Positions 24,782 through 34,298 of a stretch of 64,000 nt of DNA are shown here, piece by piece. The notes beneath the pieces are model-generated. The model searched no databases and was not told the DNA's origin. It saw only the letters and a program-made list of their open reading frames with translations. The first letter of the stretch is position 1. Each line of letters begins with the position of its first letter. The position numbers and the translations under genes are program-made. This DNA is from Acinetobacter tianfuensis (GTDB lineage Bacteria > Pseudomonadota > Gammaproteobacteria > Pseudomonadales > Moraxellaceae), in NCBI RefSeq assembly GCF_003611465.1, contig NZ_RAXV01000009.1:1-64000 (forward strand), in the 5' to 3' direction.

Positions 24782-25536
24782 TGTGGATTCTTTATGTGTT
24801 GGCGGGCTTAGTGCTACTGGCCACCGTACTCTATGTCTTGGGTAACTACACTTTTTGGTTGCCACCATTACGTACTGCACATATTCCGCGTGTGGTGATG
24901 CTACATCAAGTCACGCCAAATGCAGAGGCTTCGGGCATGAATATGCCTCCTGCTAAGTTCGAGCAGTTGCTACAGTATTTAGTGAGTAAGAATGCCAAAT
25001 TCTGCTTTGTCTCTGAAATTGATCAGTATGAAGGACAAAAAGATGTGTTTGCACTGTCCTTTGATGATGGCTTTTTAGATAACTACGAATATGCCTATCC
25101 GTTACTAAAAAAATATAAGGCCAAAGCGACAATTTATTTGGCTACACAAATTGAAGGCATTGAAAAGTTAAGCCCTGAGCAGATCCGAGAAATGGCAGAT
25201 TCAGGCGTGATTGAATTTGGCGCACATACACAGCACCATGTAAATTTGCTGAAATTGTCAGATGAACAGGCATTTGCAGAAATGCAAGCGTCGAAACAAG
25301 ATGTGGAAGCAATTGTTGGCAAATGTCCAAGCTTTGCTTATCCATTTGGCCGTTTTAATGAAAAGCATCAGCAAATGGCCAAAGAAATCGGCTTTAAAAA
25401 TGCGGTGTCTACACGTAAAAAAGTGGAACACATCAGCACGGCGAACCAATTTAATATTCCGCGCGTAAGTACACATGGCGCAATGAATGCCTTACAAATG
25501 CGTATTGCCTTAGCGAAAGGACGTTATAAATTATGA
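24781..25536 (+). CDS. Polysaccharide deacetylase (NodB-type, OCL Pda)
   Basis: 251 residues from the ATG at 24781. An N-terminal membrane helix (WILYVLAGLVLLATVLYVL) anchors the protein. Carbohydrate esterase 4 motifs follow: ALSFDDGFLDNYEYAYPLL with catalytic/metal Asp pair, then EFGAHTQHHVNL with the HxxxH-like metal ligands, and FAYPFGRFNE. It removes acetyl groups from an N-acetylated sugar of the outer core. Comparable deacetylase genes (pda) occur in A. baumannii outer-core loci. Overlaps both neighbours, so within one operon. Confidence 0.88.
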   Translation: MWILYVLAGLVLLATVLYVLGNYTFWLPPLRTAHIPRVVMLHQVTPNAEASGMNMPPAKFEQLLQYLVSKNAKFCFVSEIDQYEGQKDVFALSFDDGFLDNYEYAYPLLKKYKAKATIYLATQIEGIEKLSPEQIREMADSGVIEFGAHTQHHVNLLKLSDEQAFAEMQASKQDVEAIVGKCPSFAYPFGRFNEKHQQMAKEIGFKNAVSTRKKVEHISTANQFNIPRVSTHGAMNALQMRIALAKGRYKL

Positions 25537-26306
25537 TTCCATGCAGTGTTTATATCGTAACTTTAAACTGCGGTCCTTGGCTGCAGGACACCTTGCAGAG
25601 CGTGCAAGATTTTTCAGAAGTGATTATTTTAGACTCTGGCAGTACGGATGATACCTATGCGATTGCGCAGTCTTTTGCCAATACGCGTATTTCACATCAG
25701 GATTGGCAGGGTTATGCTGCGCAAAAAAGCTTGGCTTTGGCGCAGTGCAAAAATGACTGGGTGCTAAATTTAGATGGTGATGAAGTTCTATCGAAAGAAT
25801 TAAAAGCCGAAATTGAACAGACCATTCAAGCCAATCAAATTGATGCACTGATTACCCCGATTAATGATGTGTTTTTAGGCGTGCCAAACAGCAAGCATAC
25901 GAAAAAGCATGCCAAAGTACGTTTTTTCCGTAAAAACAAAGGCCAATATGACCTTGAAAATAAAGTCCACGAAAATGTAATTGTGGATGGTCAAAGTGTG
26001 AAAGCTGAAGGCGATATTTATCACTACGGCGAATCGAGTATTTTTGTCAAAGTAGAAAAAAATAATCAATACTCAAATTTAAAAGCAGCGGAAAAATTCC
26101 AAAAGGGCAAAAAGCCGAGTTTGTTAAAATTAAGTTTGGTCATGCCGGTAACTTTCTTAAAGTCTTACTTTATCCGCCGCAGCTGCTTGAATGGCTGGCG
26201 CGGTTTCGTAAACAGCATGATTAATGCTTTTTATGCCTTTTTAAAAGAGGCAAAGCTTTTTGAGCAGCATCAAAATGCAGCCAAGAAAAAACAGGATCAG
26301 CCGTGA
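25533..26306 (+). CDS. GT2 glycosyltransferase, WaaE/LgtF-like
   Basis: 257 residues. GT-A family 2: opens CSVYIVTLNCGPWLQDTL, then VIILDSGSTDDTYAIA, and the DXD-bearing VLNLDGDEVLS. Later NSKHTKKHAKVRFFRKNKG and VHENVIVDG match the WaaE/LgtF group, which puts glucose on the inner-core heptose or Kdo. The C-terminal RRSCLNGWRGFVNSMINAFYAFLK fits membrane association. ATGA overlap with the deacetylase and GTGA overlap with the next gene. The exact acceptor in this strain is inferred. Confidence 0.87.
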   Translation: MIPCSVYIVTLNCGPWLQDTLQSVQDFSEVIILDSGSTDDTYAIAQSFANTRISHQDWQGYAAQKSLALAQCKNDWVLNLDGDEVLSKELKAEIEQTIQANQIDALITPINDVFLGVPNSKHTKKHAKVRFFRKNKGQYDLENKVHENVIVDGQSVKAEGDIYHYGESSIFVKVEKNNQYSNLKAAEKFQKGKKPSLLKLSLVMPVTFLKSYFIRRSCLNGWRGFVNSMINAFYAFLKEAKLFEQHQNAAKKKQDQP

Positions 26307-27340
26307 AAATTGTACAAGTTCTAGCAACCAGTGGCGGTATAGGCGGTTTGGAGCAGCATAGCTTCAACTTAGTCAATGAAATGTCGCTGCAGCATGAAGT
26401 GCATATTTTGGCGCATCCATGCTATGCCGAAAAATTCAATGAAAATGTTCATTTTCATCCGGTGAATTTTGCTCGCAGTCGCTGGAATGTGTTTCTGCTT
26501 TGGCAGTTAAAAAGTCTGATTAATCAAATTCAGCCCGATGTCGTGCATGCACAAGCAGGGAAAGCATCTGAGTTAATTACTAAAATCCGTGGCTGCCTTA
26601 AGCCAGTCAAGTTTGTTACGACAGTTCATGGCACCAAAAAAAATAAAGCCATTTATGCTGCTGGGGATGCGGTCATTGCAGTCAGCCAAGCGCTTACACA
26701 AGGTATCCCCGCGCATAAAGCGCATATTGTGTATAACGGTGTATATCCACAGCCTGCGCTATCAGAACAACAGAAAGACCAGCTAAAAGCCGATATTTAT
26801 GCAGTGCATCCAGTCATGGACAGATCAAAAAAGCTGGTGATGTGCATTGGACGCTTGGAGCCAGTTAAAAATATCAGTTTGTTGATTGAGGCAATGCAGG
26901 GGATCGATGCTAACTTATGGATTGTGGGTGATGGTTCTTTACGGACGTCTTTAGAGGCGCAAGTTCAGCAGCAGAATATGCAGTCTCAAGTTGCCTTTCT
27001 TGGCTTTCGTACAGATGCACGTGACTTAATCCAGCTGGCGGATACTGTGGTGTTGTCCTCAGACCGAGAGGGTTTTCCATTGGTGATGGTGGAAGCACTA
27101 CAAGCGGATAAAACGATGGCATCGACCAAAGTGAATGGTGTGATTGAGTGGTTGCCATCGCCATATTTGGCGGAAATTGGTCATGCGGAGCAACTGAAAG
27201 CCTCGATTCAGCAGGCACTGTCAGATAGAGCAGATCAGGATTTCTTACCATTATTTGCTAAGGCAAAAGCAACATTAACGGTTGAAGCCATGACACAGCA
27301 AACCCTGCAAATTTACAAGGATTTGCTGCGCTCAGCATAA
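26303..27340 (+). CDS. GT4 glycosyltransferase
   Basis: 345 residues from a GTG that overlaps the upstream stop codon. GT-B family 4: SGGIGGLEQHSFNLVNEM near the N-terminus, PDVVHAQAGKAS, TTVHGTKKNK, then CIGRLEPVKNISLLIEAM, WIVGDGSLR, VAFLGFRTDARDL and the donor-binding SSDREGFPLVMVEALQ. It likely extends the lipooligosaccharide outer core. Last gene of the five-gene rightward run; it converges with the next gene with only 4 bases between stop codons and no terminator. Confidence 0.9.
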   Translation: MKIVQVLATSGGIGGLEQHSFNLVNEMSLQHEVHILAHPCYAEKFNENVHFHPVNFARSRWNVFLLWQLKSLINQIQPDVVHAQAGKASELITKIRGCLKPVKFVTTVHGTKKNKAIYAAGDAVIAVSQALTQGIPAHKAHIVYNGVYPQPALSEQQKDQLKADIYAVHPVMDRSKKLVMCIGRLEPVKNISLLIEAMQGIDANLWIVGDGSLRTSLEAQVQQQNMQSQVAFLGFRTDARDLIQLADTVVLSSDREGFPLVMVEALQADKTMASTKVNGVIEWLPSPYLAEIGHAEQLKASIQQALSDRADQDFLPLFAKAKATLTVEAMTQQTLQIYKDLLRSA

Positions 27341-27344
27341 GTAT

Positions 27345-28247
27345 TTATTTTTTAGCTGTTAAGCGAATAGCATCGAGTACCACAAAGTCGCCTTCAGCAT
27401 TGATGGTATGACAGCCATCATCTTGCGGATTCCAATCTGGCAAAACCACTTCTAAGAGCGATTCTTTGTAAGTGGTTGGGCTGAGTTCGACAATATGCTT
27501 GAGCTCAATGTTGCCGCCGTAACGTTTTAGTGAATCTTGGCTTGGGCGCACCAGTTTGCCATCATAGATAAATGGTTTTCCAGCCATGCGGAATTGCTGA
27601 TGACCCTTACATACAGGGTTTTGTGGATGCTCTTGCCAGTTTGGATTTAAAAGATCTTCAGTCATAAAAAGATCTAAACGATCACCAAATTTTTTGCAAT
27701 TTCGACGGGTTGAGGTAAATAAATACCACATGCCATTATGTAAAAACGGCGTTGTATCTACAGCCTCTATACTTTCTAACAAATTGCTATGCTTTTCCCA
27801 TTTTAAAGGGAAGTCGGTGCATTTCCAAAGTTCAATGGTTTTATTGGCACTGGTTTCTGGAATCATAAACCATTCATTTTCAATCTGAAAAATACATGGA
27901 TAAGACAGGTGGTAGTCCAGTTTTAGAATGGTTTGTGGCTCGGTATAGGTGCCATCTTTAAATATTTCCAGAACTGATAAAAAACCGACAGGATGGATAT
28001 CGTCGACTTCTTCAAAGAAAATGAAATGTCGATCATTATCTTGCGCATAAAAACAATCAGCAAATGTAAATTTGCGCGGTGAATGAATTTCAAAAAGTGT
28101 TTTAAGCTGTTCTTGATGTTTTAATGGTTGTTGCAACCAGCCAAAACGCATGTACCAATGAGAATCAAATTTTCTAGCATGTTGCTTTTGTTGAAATTTA
28201 TACCATTTCTTTAAAATTGTGCGCATCATAAAGCTGTGTAAAGACAT
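27345..28247 (-). CDS. Beta-propeller GINT1/Ghy-like outer-core protein
   Basis: 300 residues, leftward, opposite to the other outer-core genes. Repeated short blades (FADCFYAQDNDRHFIFFEEV, HLSYPCIFQIENEWFMIPET, DTTPFLHNGMWYLFTST, RMAGKPFIYDGKLVRPSQD) resemble the five-bladed domain found at the N-terminus of plant glucosamine inositolphosphorylceramide transferase 1 and in GH43/GH32-like folds. A predicted glycosyl hydrolase (ghy) is known in some A. baumannii outer-core loci and may be this family. Catalytic residues not assigned; transferase or hydrolase is open. Confidence 0.65.
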   Translation of the reverse strand: MSLHSFMMRTILKKWYKFQQKQHARKFDSHWYMRFGWLQQPLKHQEQLKTLFEIHSPRKFTFADCFYAQDNDRHFIFFEEVDDIHPVGFLSVLEIFKDGTYTEPQTILKLDYHLSYPCIFQIENEWFMIPETSANKTIELWKCTDFPLKWEKHSNLLESIEAVDTTPFLHNGMWYLFTSTRRNCKKFGDRLDLFMTEDLLNPNWQEHPQNPVCKGHQQFRMAGKPFIYDGKLVRPSQDSLKRYGGNIELKHIVELSPTTYKESLLEVVLPDWNPQDDGCHTINAEGDFVVLDAIRLTAKK

Positions 28248-28459
28248 AATACTATTTATCTAATTCTACATTAGGTATGATATTCATTCAGTAAAATATT
28301 GGTGTTTAGCTCGGCTTTTACATCAGTAGTATCGTGTTATTTTAAATTTTATGAGTGCTTATAGCTTTATTTTTATCTGACTATGGGCGGATAGCTTAGT
28401 GTTAAGATCTAAGTCTGTATGGAAAATAATTGAGCTGTAATACAATTTTGGGAAGATAG

Positions 28460-29440
28460 ATGAAGATTCTTCATACGTTACATTGGATTCAGTTTGCGGG
28501 CACGGAAAAAGTCTGTGTGGATTTGTGTAATGAGATGGTGAAAGAACATCAGGTCTGTCTTTTGAGTCATGAAAAGATTAAGCCTTATATTGATGATGCG
28601 ATAGAGCTCATAGAATTTGATTTTCAAAAGAACCGTCATAATCCTTTATTTTTATATCAAACAGCTAAGTTATTAGAAAAAATTTCGCCTGATATAATTC
28701 ATTGTCACAATACAAAGGAAATTGAGATTATGAAATATGCTCAATTTTTTTTGAAAAAAAAGATACCGATCATAGCGACAAAGCACACCTTGCAATATAA
28801 GAAAAAATATAATCTTGCTGATCTGTGTGTAGCGATTTTAGAAGATACGCAGCAACTTTTAAAACAAGAATCAATTATTATTAAAAATGGTATGGCTTAT
28901 AAAGAGCCAAGCAAAATTGAGCGTCCTGAGAAATTTTATATTGCGCTTACAGGCCGCTTAGATAAGATGAAAGGCTTTGATATTGCAATTGAAGCACTTT
29001 CTTCTGTGGATTTTGATTTTGAATGTCATATCTTTGGCGAAGGGGAAGAAAAGAATAATTTACAACAGCTGATTCAAGAACGAAATTTGGAAGAAAAAGT
29101 ATTTTTAAAAGGTTTTAGCCGCCAAATTAATAATGTTTTGTACAGTTGTGATTTGCATATTATTCCATCACGTTTTGAACCGTATGGTCTTGTCGCAATT
29201 GATGCAATTTATTATGCACCATTGATGATTTCATCTCATACAGGGATTTGTGAACAAATTTTGCCGGAGTCTTTGAAATTTGACAGTACTGCAGAAGCTT
29301 TGCGCTCTAAAATTACTGAAGTTTATAAGAATTATGATGAGTTTGTAGTTGAGTTTGCAAATATTAAGTCTACTAAAGACAGATTTAGCATTCAAAAAAT
29401 GGCAGAGAGCTACTTAGAGGCATATCAAACTCTCATTTAA
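28460..29440 (+). CDS. GT4 glycosyltransferase, paralogue A
   Basis: 326 residues, GT-B family 4: MKILHTLHWIQFAGTEKVCV start, PDIIHCHNTKEIEIMKYAQ, TGRLDKMKGFDIAIEAL, CHIFGEGEEKNNLQ, VFLKGFSRQINNVLY and the donor-binding IPSRFEPYGLVAIDAI. ATG preceded by GGAAGATAG. The next gene is a paralogue with the same FAGTEKVCVDLCN and IHCHNTK blocks, so the pair arose by tandem duplication. Both are richer in A+T than ilvE or aspS, as usual for variable surface-sugar genes. Sugar specificity unknown. Confidence 0.88.
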   Translation: MKILHTLHWIQFAGTEKVCVDLCNEMVKEHQVCLLSHEKIKPYIDDAIELIEFDFQKNRHNPLFLYQTAKLLEKISPDIIHCHNTKEIEIMKYAQFFLKKKIPIIATKHTLQYKKKYNLADLCVAILEDTQQLLKQESIIIKNGMAYKEPSKIERPEKFYIALTGRLDKMKGFDIAIEALSSVDFDFECHIFGEGEEKNNLQQLIQERNLEEKVFLKGFSRQINNVLYSCDLHIIPSRFEPYGLVAIDAIYYAPLMISSHTGICEQILPESLKFDSTAEALRSKITEVYKNYDEFVVEFANIKSTKDRFSIQKMAESYLEAYQTLI

Positions 29441-29654
29441 TTCTTGTTTGTTTTTATATTGTCTACACATGGCTGATTTGAAAATTTTTAAGTCAGTCCT
29501 GTGAGGCATTTATTTGTATTATAGTGTATTTCTTACTAAAAAATATTTCTAATTTCATAAGATTAAATTAAGTTAATTGTATTATTTTTGTATAAAATAG
29601 CTTCGCACAGCTTTGGTAGCTGAATTAACCAAAACTTATTATGAGAATGAAAAG

Positions 29655-30677
29655 TTGAAAATCGTCCATATATTATATTTTACTGAGTTTGCCGGTACAG
29701 AAAAAGTCTGTGTGGATTTGTGTAATGCAATGAGTCAGAATAATGAAGTCTTTTTACTGGCCAATACTTACGACTTTCAAGGGAATAAAATTACAGATTA
29801 TATTGAAGATACTGTGAATGTTGTTGATATTGAAACGGATCGAAATCGTCATAATATTTTCTATTTATATAAAATTGCCAAAATATTAAAAAAAATCAAT
29901 CCTGATGTGATTCATTGTCATAATACAAAGATGCTCGAAATTATGAAATATTGTCAGATATTTCTCTCTAAAAAAATTCCTTTGGTATTTACGAAGCATA
30001 ATTGGTTTGTTAAGAAGCGTATGAAATATGCGGATATCTGCGTGGGTATTTCACCAGAAACACTGAAACTTTGTAATGCGAAAAAAAATATTCTGATAGA
30101 AAATGGTATTAAGTTTCAACAGCCTACAAAAATTCTAAAGAATGATACTTTTAATATTGTTGGCGTGGGAAGACTAGAAGAACATAAAAATTGGCAGTTG
30201 GCGATTACGGCTTTGAGTCAGATCGATTTTGATTACCGCTTATATATTTTGGGTCAGGGGGTTTATGAGCAAGAACTTAAAGACTTAATTGAGAAATTAA
30301 ATGTAGCAGATAAAGTTAAATTAGTTGGCTTTGTGAATAATCCTTGGGATTATATTTGTAGCTCAGATTTGCAAATTTTACCTTCAAGATTAGAGGGCTT
30401 TTCATTAGCACTCATTGAAGGCATTTATTATGGCAAAATGGTCTTTGCATTAGATACGGCGAATCATCGTGAAGTATTAGGTGATGATTTTATTATTGAA
30501 GATGATGCAGAAAAGCTGGCTCAAACATTGAATCAGGTCTATTTGAACTATGATGAATTCAATGAAAAGTTTTCAAAAGTGAAAGCTGAATCAGCCCGTT
30601 TTGATATTAATAACGTTGCGCAAAAATATATTGATGCATATAAAAGTTTATCGGATCAAAAAGTACAAGCCGCTTAA
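29655..30677 (+). CDS. GT4 glycosyltransferase, paralogue B
   Basis: 340 residues from the TTG at 29655, chosen because it aligns with the MKIL start of paralogue A and has GAG upstream; a TTG at 29613 would add 14 residues. Motifs: FTEFAGTEKVCVDLCNAM, DVIHCHNTKMLEIMKY, VGVGRLEEHKNWQLAI, YILGQGVYEQEL, VKLVGFVNNPWDYI and LPSRLEGFSLALIEGIYYG. A GT-B family 4 transferase of the outer core. The C-terminal donor region differs more from paralogue A than the acceptor-side blocks, suggesting changed donor use. Confidence 0.87.
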   Translation: MKIVHILYFTEFAGTEKVCVDLCNAMSQNNEVFLLANTYDFQGNKITDYIEDTVNVVDIETDRNRHNIFYLYKIAKILKKINPDVIHCHNTKMLEIMKYCQIFLSKKIPLVFTKHNWFVKKRMKYADICVGISPETLKLCNAKKNILIENGIKFQQPTKILKNDTFNIVGVGRLEEHKNWQLAITALSQIDFDYRLYILGQGVYEQELKDLIEKLNVADKVKLVGFVNNPWDYICSSDLQILPSRLEGFSLALIEGIYYGKMVFALDTANHREVLGDDFIIEDDAEKLAQTLNQVYLNYDEFNEKFSKVKAESARFDINNVAQKYIDAYKSLSDQKVQAA

Positions 30678-30833
30678 CAGTTCATTATTTTAGCTAAATA
30701 GCCCCTTTGGCTCATCGCAGAAGGGGCTGATATACAGAGTGTTGCATTCAAGGTTGATCCAATAAGACATGCTTACAAAGCTTATGTGAGTGATCTGGTC
30801 TTATCTTAGAGGATACATAAGCTAAAATAGTGA

Positions 30834-31052
30834 TTATTCTTTATCCGCGTTACCTTTCAGCACCATATAAATAAGCGCAGCAAAAATAGCAAATGCTCCT
30901 GCCAGACTGCTGGCGCAGAAAATCACAATACGGTTATAAGTCGTTAGATTAAACAGCTGATTATCTACGATATAGCGCATAAACACCCACTGTACGATTG
31001 AAAATACAATAAGAACAATTGCACGACGGCGAACTTCAGGACGCATAGCCAT
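30834..31052 (-). CDS. Small two-helix membrane protein
   Basis: 72 residues from the ATG at 31052; a GTG at 31064 and an ATG at 31046 are also in frame and none has a clear ribosome site. A basic start (MAMRPEVRRRAIVLIVFS) leads into one hydrophobic helix, then a second near residues 40-62 (FCASSLAGAFAIFAALIYMVL). No family recognised. It sits between the outer-core genes and the acyltransferase remnant, in the leftward direction. Confidence 0.55.
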   Translation of the reverse strand: MAMRPEVRRRAIVLIVFSIVQWVFMRYIVDNQLFNLTTYNRIVIFCASSLAGAFAIFAALIYMVLKGNADKE

Positions 31053-31178
31053 AAGGAGATACACAGCAACAATCTAAGAGAATGCTATTATGCCACTGTT
31101 GAAAATTGATCTCAATTGTATAAGGCTAATCCATGTTTTACTGGCGCAAAAGGGGGCATGGTATTGAGCAAAAATCTG

Positions 31179-32044
31179 CTATTTGTGATACATGTTGATA
31201 TTGCCTAAGCAGTTGCTAAAACGCTTATACGACCAAATGTACTGTTCTGGCGCTTGATTGATGATCGTTTGCATTACAAGGTTCAAGCTGTCGACTGAAC
31301 GTTGTAAATCATGAGAAAGAATGTCATCAGGCAGTTTTTGACAGTGAATATCAAAACTTTTCAGGTCAGAATTTCGAATGCAGCTTAAACCGATAACATT
31401 GCATTGTGTTTTGGCCGCCAGTTTAGAAACCAGCGTGATCGATAAAGTTTTTTGCCCAAAAAATCAGCGTAAATGCCGCCAGATGGCTTGGGTAAATGGT
31501 CAGGCAGAATAACAGTTAGGCCGCCTTGTTTCAAATGTTTAAAAATGGCGCGTATTCCAGTTTCATCAGTGGGCACTAATGTGGCATTACATTTTTCTCG
31601 CGCTTCCAGCAAATAGCGATTTATACCTTTATTTTTATTCGGTTTATACATAATCATCGGTTCTGTATATACGTTCAGCCATGCGTTGAGCAACTCCCAG
31701 CAGCCAAAGTGCGGAACGACGACAATAACCCCTTTTTTATTTGCGAGCGCTTCGGTTAAAACTGCTTCACCTTGTATGTTTTTTACTAAACTCAAGCTGT
31801 ATTTTGGCGGCATGCCCCAGCACTTAATAAATTCAATATAAGTCAGGCATTGGCTCTGCACACTTTGTTTGATTAACTGCTTCTGTAATGCTGGAGAAAG
31901 TTCGGGATAGGCAAGCTGAATATTGATTGCGGTAATGCGTGTGATGGACAAATTGAAATGGTAAAGAATAAATGCAATGGTCAAGGCAAGGGCTTGCAGC
32001 AGCCACAGCGGCAGGTGAGATATTATTTTAAAAATTAAGTACAT
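31179..32044 (-). pseudogene. Lipid A (LpxL/HtrB-type) acyltransferase, frameshifted
   Basis: Residues 1-195 read as a lysophospholipid/lipid A acyltransferase: an N-terminal membrane helix, the HX4E motif in VVVPHFGCWELLNA, then MYKPNKNKGINRYLLEAR and GGLTVILPDHLPKPSGG. At an A6 tract (plus strand 31458-31463) the frame breaks. Adding one base restores YADFFGQKTLSITLVSKL and the rest to a stop at 31179, about 288 residues, normal length. The real frame ends early, at 31385, with a non-homologous tail. Loss would leave lipid A under-acylated unless other acyltransferases compensate. A sequencing error is possible. Confidence 0.8.
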
Positions 32045-32354
32045 CAGGTAAATGGTCTCAAAATATTATTGTGGTTTAAACGTAAATTTTGCTAAGAGAC
32101 CGGACGAGTTTCGTTAAATAATGAAAATGATCAGAAGCTATTAAAACAAAATAGAGTAACACCTGAAGTGGACAGATTAATGCTTTCATGATCAGGCACT
32201 GCATCATAGCGCAGCGCTGCAGGTTTGCGATTAGCAAAGTAAATTAAAAATGAACTTTTATGCTGACGGGTGAAATGTGGAATTGACGGCAATAAAAAAC
32301 CCTGCACTGAGCAGGGTTTTTTGAACCTTAAAATCTAAATCTTAAAAGGTAAGA
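32045..32354. other. Intergenic region before aspS 3' end
   Basis: About 310 bases between the leftward acyltransferase remnant and the end of aspS. Apart from the terminator at 32294-32322 and the acyltransferase promoter region, I see no gene or repeat. Confidence 0.6.
32294..32322. terminator. Terminator after aspS
   Basis: AAAAAACCCTGC, ACTGA loop, GCAGGGTTTTTT. A symmetric stem with T runs on both strands, 33 bases past the aspS stop codon. Confidence 0.93.
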
Positions 32355-34139
32355 TTATTTAGATTCTTCAGCTTTTGGTTTTTCACGCAAGCGGATACCT
32401 AAGTCACGCAGCTGATTGGTTTCAACTGGCGCAGGCGCTTGAGTTAAAGGGCATTCAGCAGTCTTCGTTTTCGGGAATGCAATCACGTCACGGATAGATG
32501 ATGAACCTGTCATCAACATCACTAGACGGTCAAGACCGAATGCTAAACCGCCGTGAGGAGGCGCACCGAATTTTAATGCGTTCAGCAAGAAACTGAATTT
32601 CTCTTCCGCTTCTTCTTCACCAATGCCAAGCGCTTCAAAGATCGCTTTTTGCATTTCTAGGTTGAAAATACGAAGTGAGCCGCCGCCGATTTCAGTACCG
32701 TTCAATACCATGTCATAAGCAACAGAAAGCGCTTCGCCCGGATTGTTCTTCACTTCTTCAACCGTTGATTTTGGCAGCGTGAATGGGTGGTGAACAGATG
32801 TCCATTTGCCGTCATCAGTTTCTTCAAACATTGGGAAATCAACAACCCAAAGCGGCGCCCACTCGCAAGTTGCAAGTTTCATGTCGTGGCCGACTTTAAT
32901 ACGTAAAGCGCCCATTGCATCATTTACAACTTTTGCTTTGTCCGCACCAAAGAACACGATGTCGCCATTTTCAGCGCCAACACGTTTTAATAGATCAAGT
33001 ACGATTGGCTCGATGAATTTAACGATTGGAGACTGAAGGCCTTCGATGCCTTTTTCAAGCTCGTTCACTTTGATGTAAGCCAAGCCTTTCGCGCCATAGA
33101 TGCCTACAAATTTGGTGTATTCATCAATTTGGCTACGCGGAAGTGAGCCAGCGCCCGGTACGCGAAGCGCAACAATACGGCCTTTAGGATCTTTAGCAGG
33201 GCCTGCGAATACTTTGAACTCAACGTCTTGCATCATGTCTGCAACGTCAACCAATTTCAAAGGAATACGCATATCTGGCTTGTCAGATGCATAGTCGCGC
33301 ATTGCGTCTGCATAAGTCATGCGAGGGAATTTATCGAATTCAACGTTTAGAAGTTCTTTGAACATCTTCACAGTTAAACGTTCCATTAAATCCATGATGT
33401 CATCGTCACTCATGAACGATGTTTCAACGTCGATTTGTGTGAATTCAGGCTGACGGTCAGCACGTAAGTCTTCATCACGGAAACATTTCGCAATTTGGTA
33501 GTAACGGTCAATACCGCCAACCATCAACAGCTGTTTGAATAGCTGCGGAGATTGCGGAAGCGCGTAGAAGCTGCCGTTTGAAACACGGCTAGGCACTAAA
33601 TAGTCACGTGCGCCTTCAGGAGTCGCGCGGGTCAAAATAGGCGTTTCAACGTCTAAGAAGCCATTGTCTTCGAAATAGTTACGAATCAGGTTAGTCAATT
33701 TAGAACGGAAACGTAAACGCTCTAACATTTCAGGACGGCGGATGTCCAAGAAACGGTATTTCAAACGTACTTCTTCTGAAATATTGGTGTTTTCATCATT
33801 CAATGGGAATGGAGGGGTTTCAGAAGAAGCAAGAACTTCAATTTCTTTACCTAGAACTTCGATTTGACCGCTTGTGATGTTCGCGTTTTCAGTACCTTCG
33901 TAACGGCGGCGTACACGGCCTGTAATTTTTAATACGAATTCTGAGCGAGATTTATCTGCAGTTGCAAATGCTTCTGGAGTATCTGGGTCAATAACCACTT
34001 GAACAAGACCGTCACGGTCACGCATGTCAAGGAAGATGACACCGCCATGGTCACGGCGGCGGTGTACCCAGCCGCATAATGTTACGGTTTGGTCAATTTG
34101 AGCTTCGGTTAAAGAACCGCAGTAATGAGTTCGCATCAT
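32355..34139 (-). CDS. aspS: Aspartyl-tRNA synthetase
   Basis: 594 residues, class II synthetase of the bacterial type. N-terminal anticodon-binding OB fold ([23 protein letters not shown]), then the catalytic core: motif 1-2 region [22 protein letters not shown] and [22 protein letters not shown], the bacterial GAD insertion, and motif 3 [16 protein letters not shown]. It charges tRNA with aspartate. It is the right border of the Acinetobacter outer-core locus. ATG at 34139 or 34136. Confidence 0.97.
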   Translation of the reverse strand: MMRTHYCGSLTEAQIDQTVTLCGWVHRRRDHGGVIFLDMRDRDGLVQVVIDPDTPEAFATADKSRSEFVLKITGRVRRRYEGTENANITSGQIEVLGKEIEVLASSETPPFPLNDENTNISEEVRLKYRFLDIRRPEMLERLRFRSKLTNLIRNYFEDNGFLDVETPILTRATPEGARDYLVPSRVSNGSFYALPQSPQLFKQLLMVGGIDRYYQIAKCFRDEDLRADRQPEFTQIDVETSFMSDDDIMDLMERLTVKMFKELLNVEFDKFPRMTYADAMRDYASDKPDMRIPLKLVDVADMMQDVEFKVFAGPAKDPKGRIVALRVPGAGSLPRSQIDEYTKFVGIYGAKGLAYIKVNELEKGIEGLQSPIVKFIEPIVLDLLKRVGAENGDIVFFGADKAKVVNDAMGALRIKVGHDMKLATCEWAPLWVVDFPMFEETDDGKWTSVHHPFTLPKSTVEEVKNNPGEALSVAYDMVLNGTEIGGGSLRIFNLEMQKAIFEALGIGEEEAEEKFSFLLNALKFGAPPHGGLAFGLDRLVMLMTGSSSIRDVIAFPKTKTAECPLTQAPAPVETNQLRDLGIRLREKPKAEESK

Positions 34140-34298
34140 AGCGTTAGAAATCCAACTATATGGTTTAAGTTCAGCGAATACGTAAACAGCGCACCGCTTT
34201 TATACAAAGGGGGGATTATGCCTCTTTTTGGGCATTTTGTCACAGGGACTTAGGCTTAAACGCTAAAAATTAGCTGCGGGCAATATTTTAGCGTCAGC

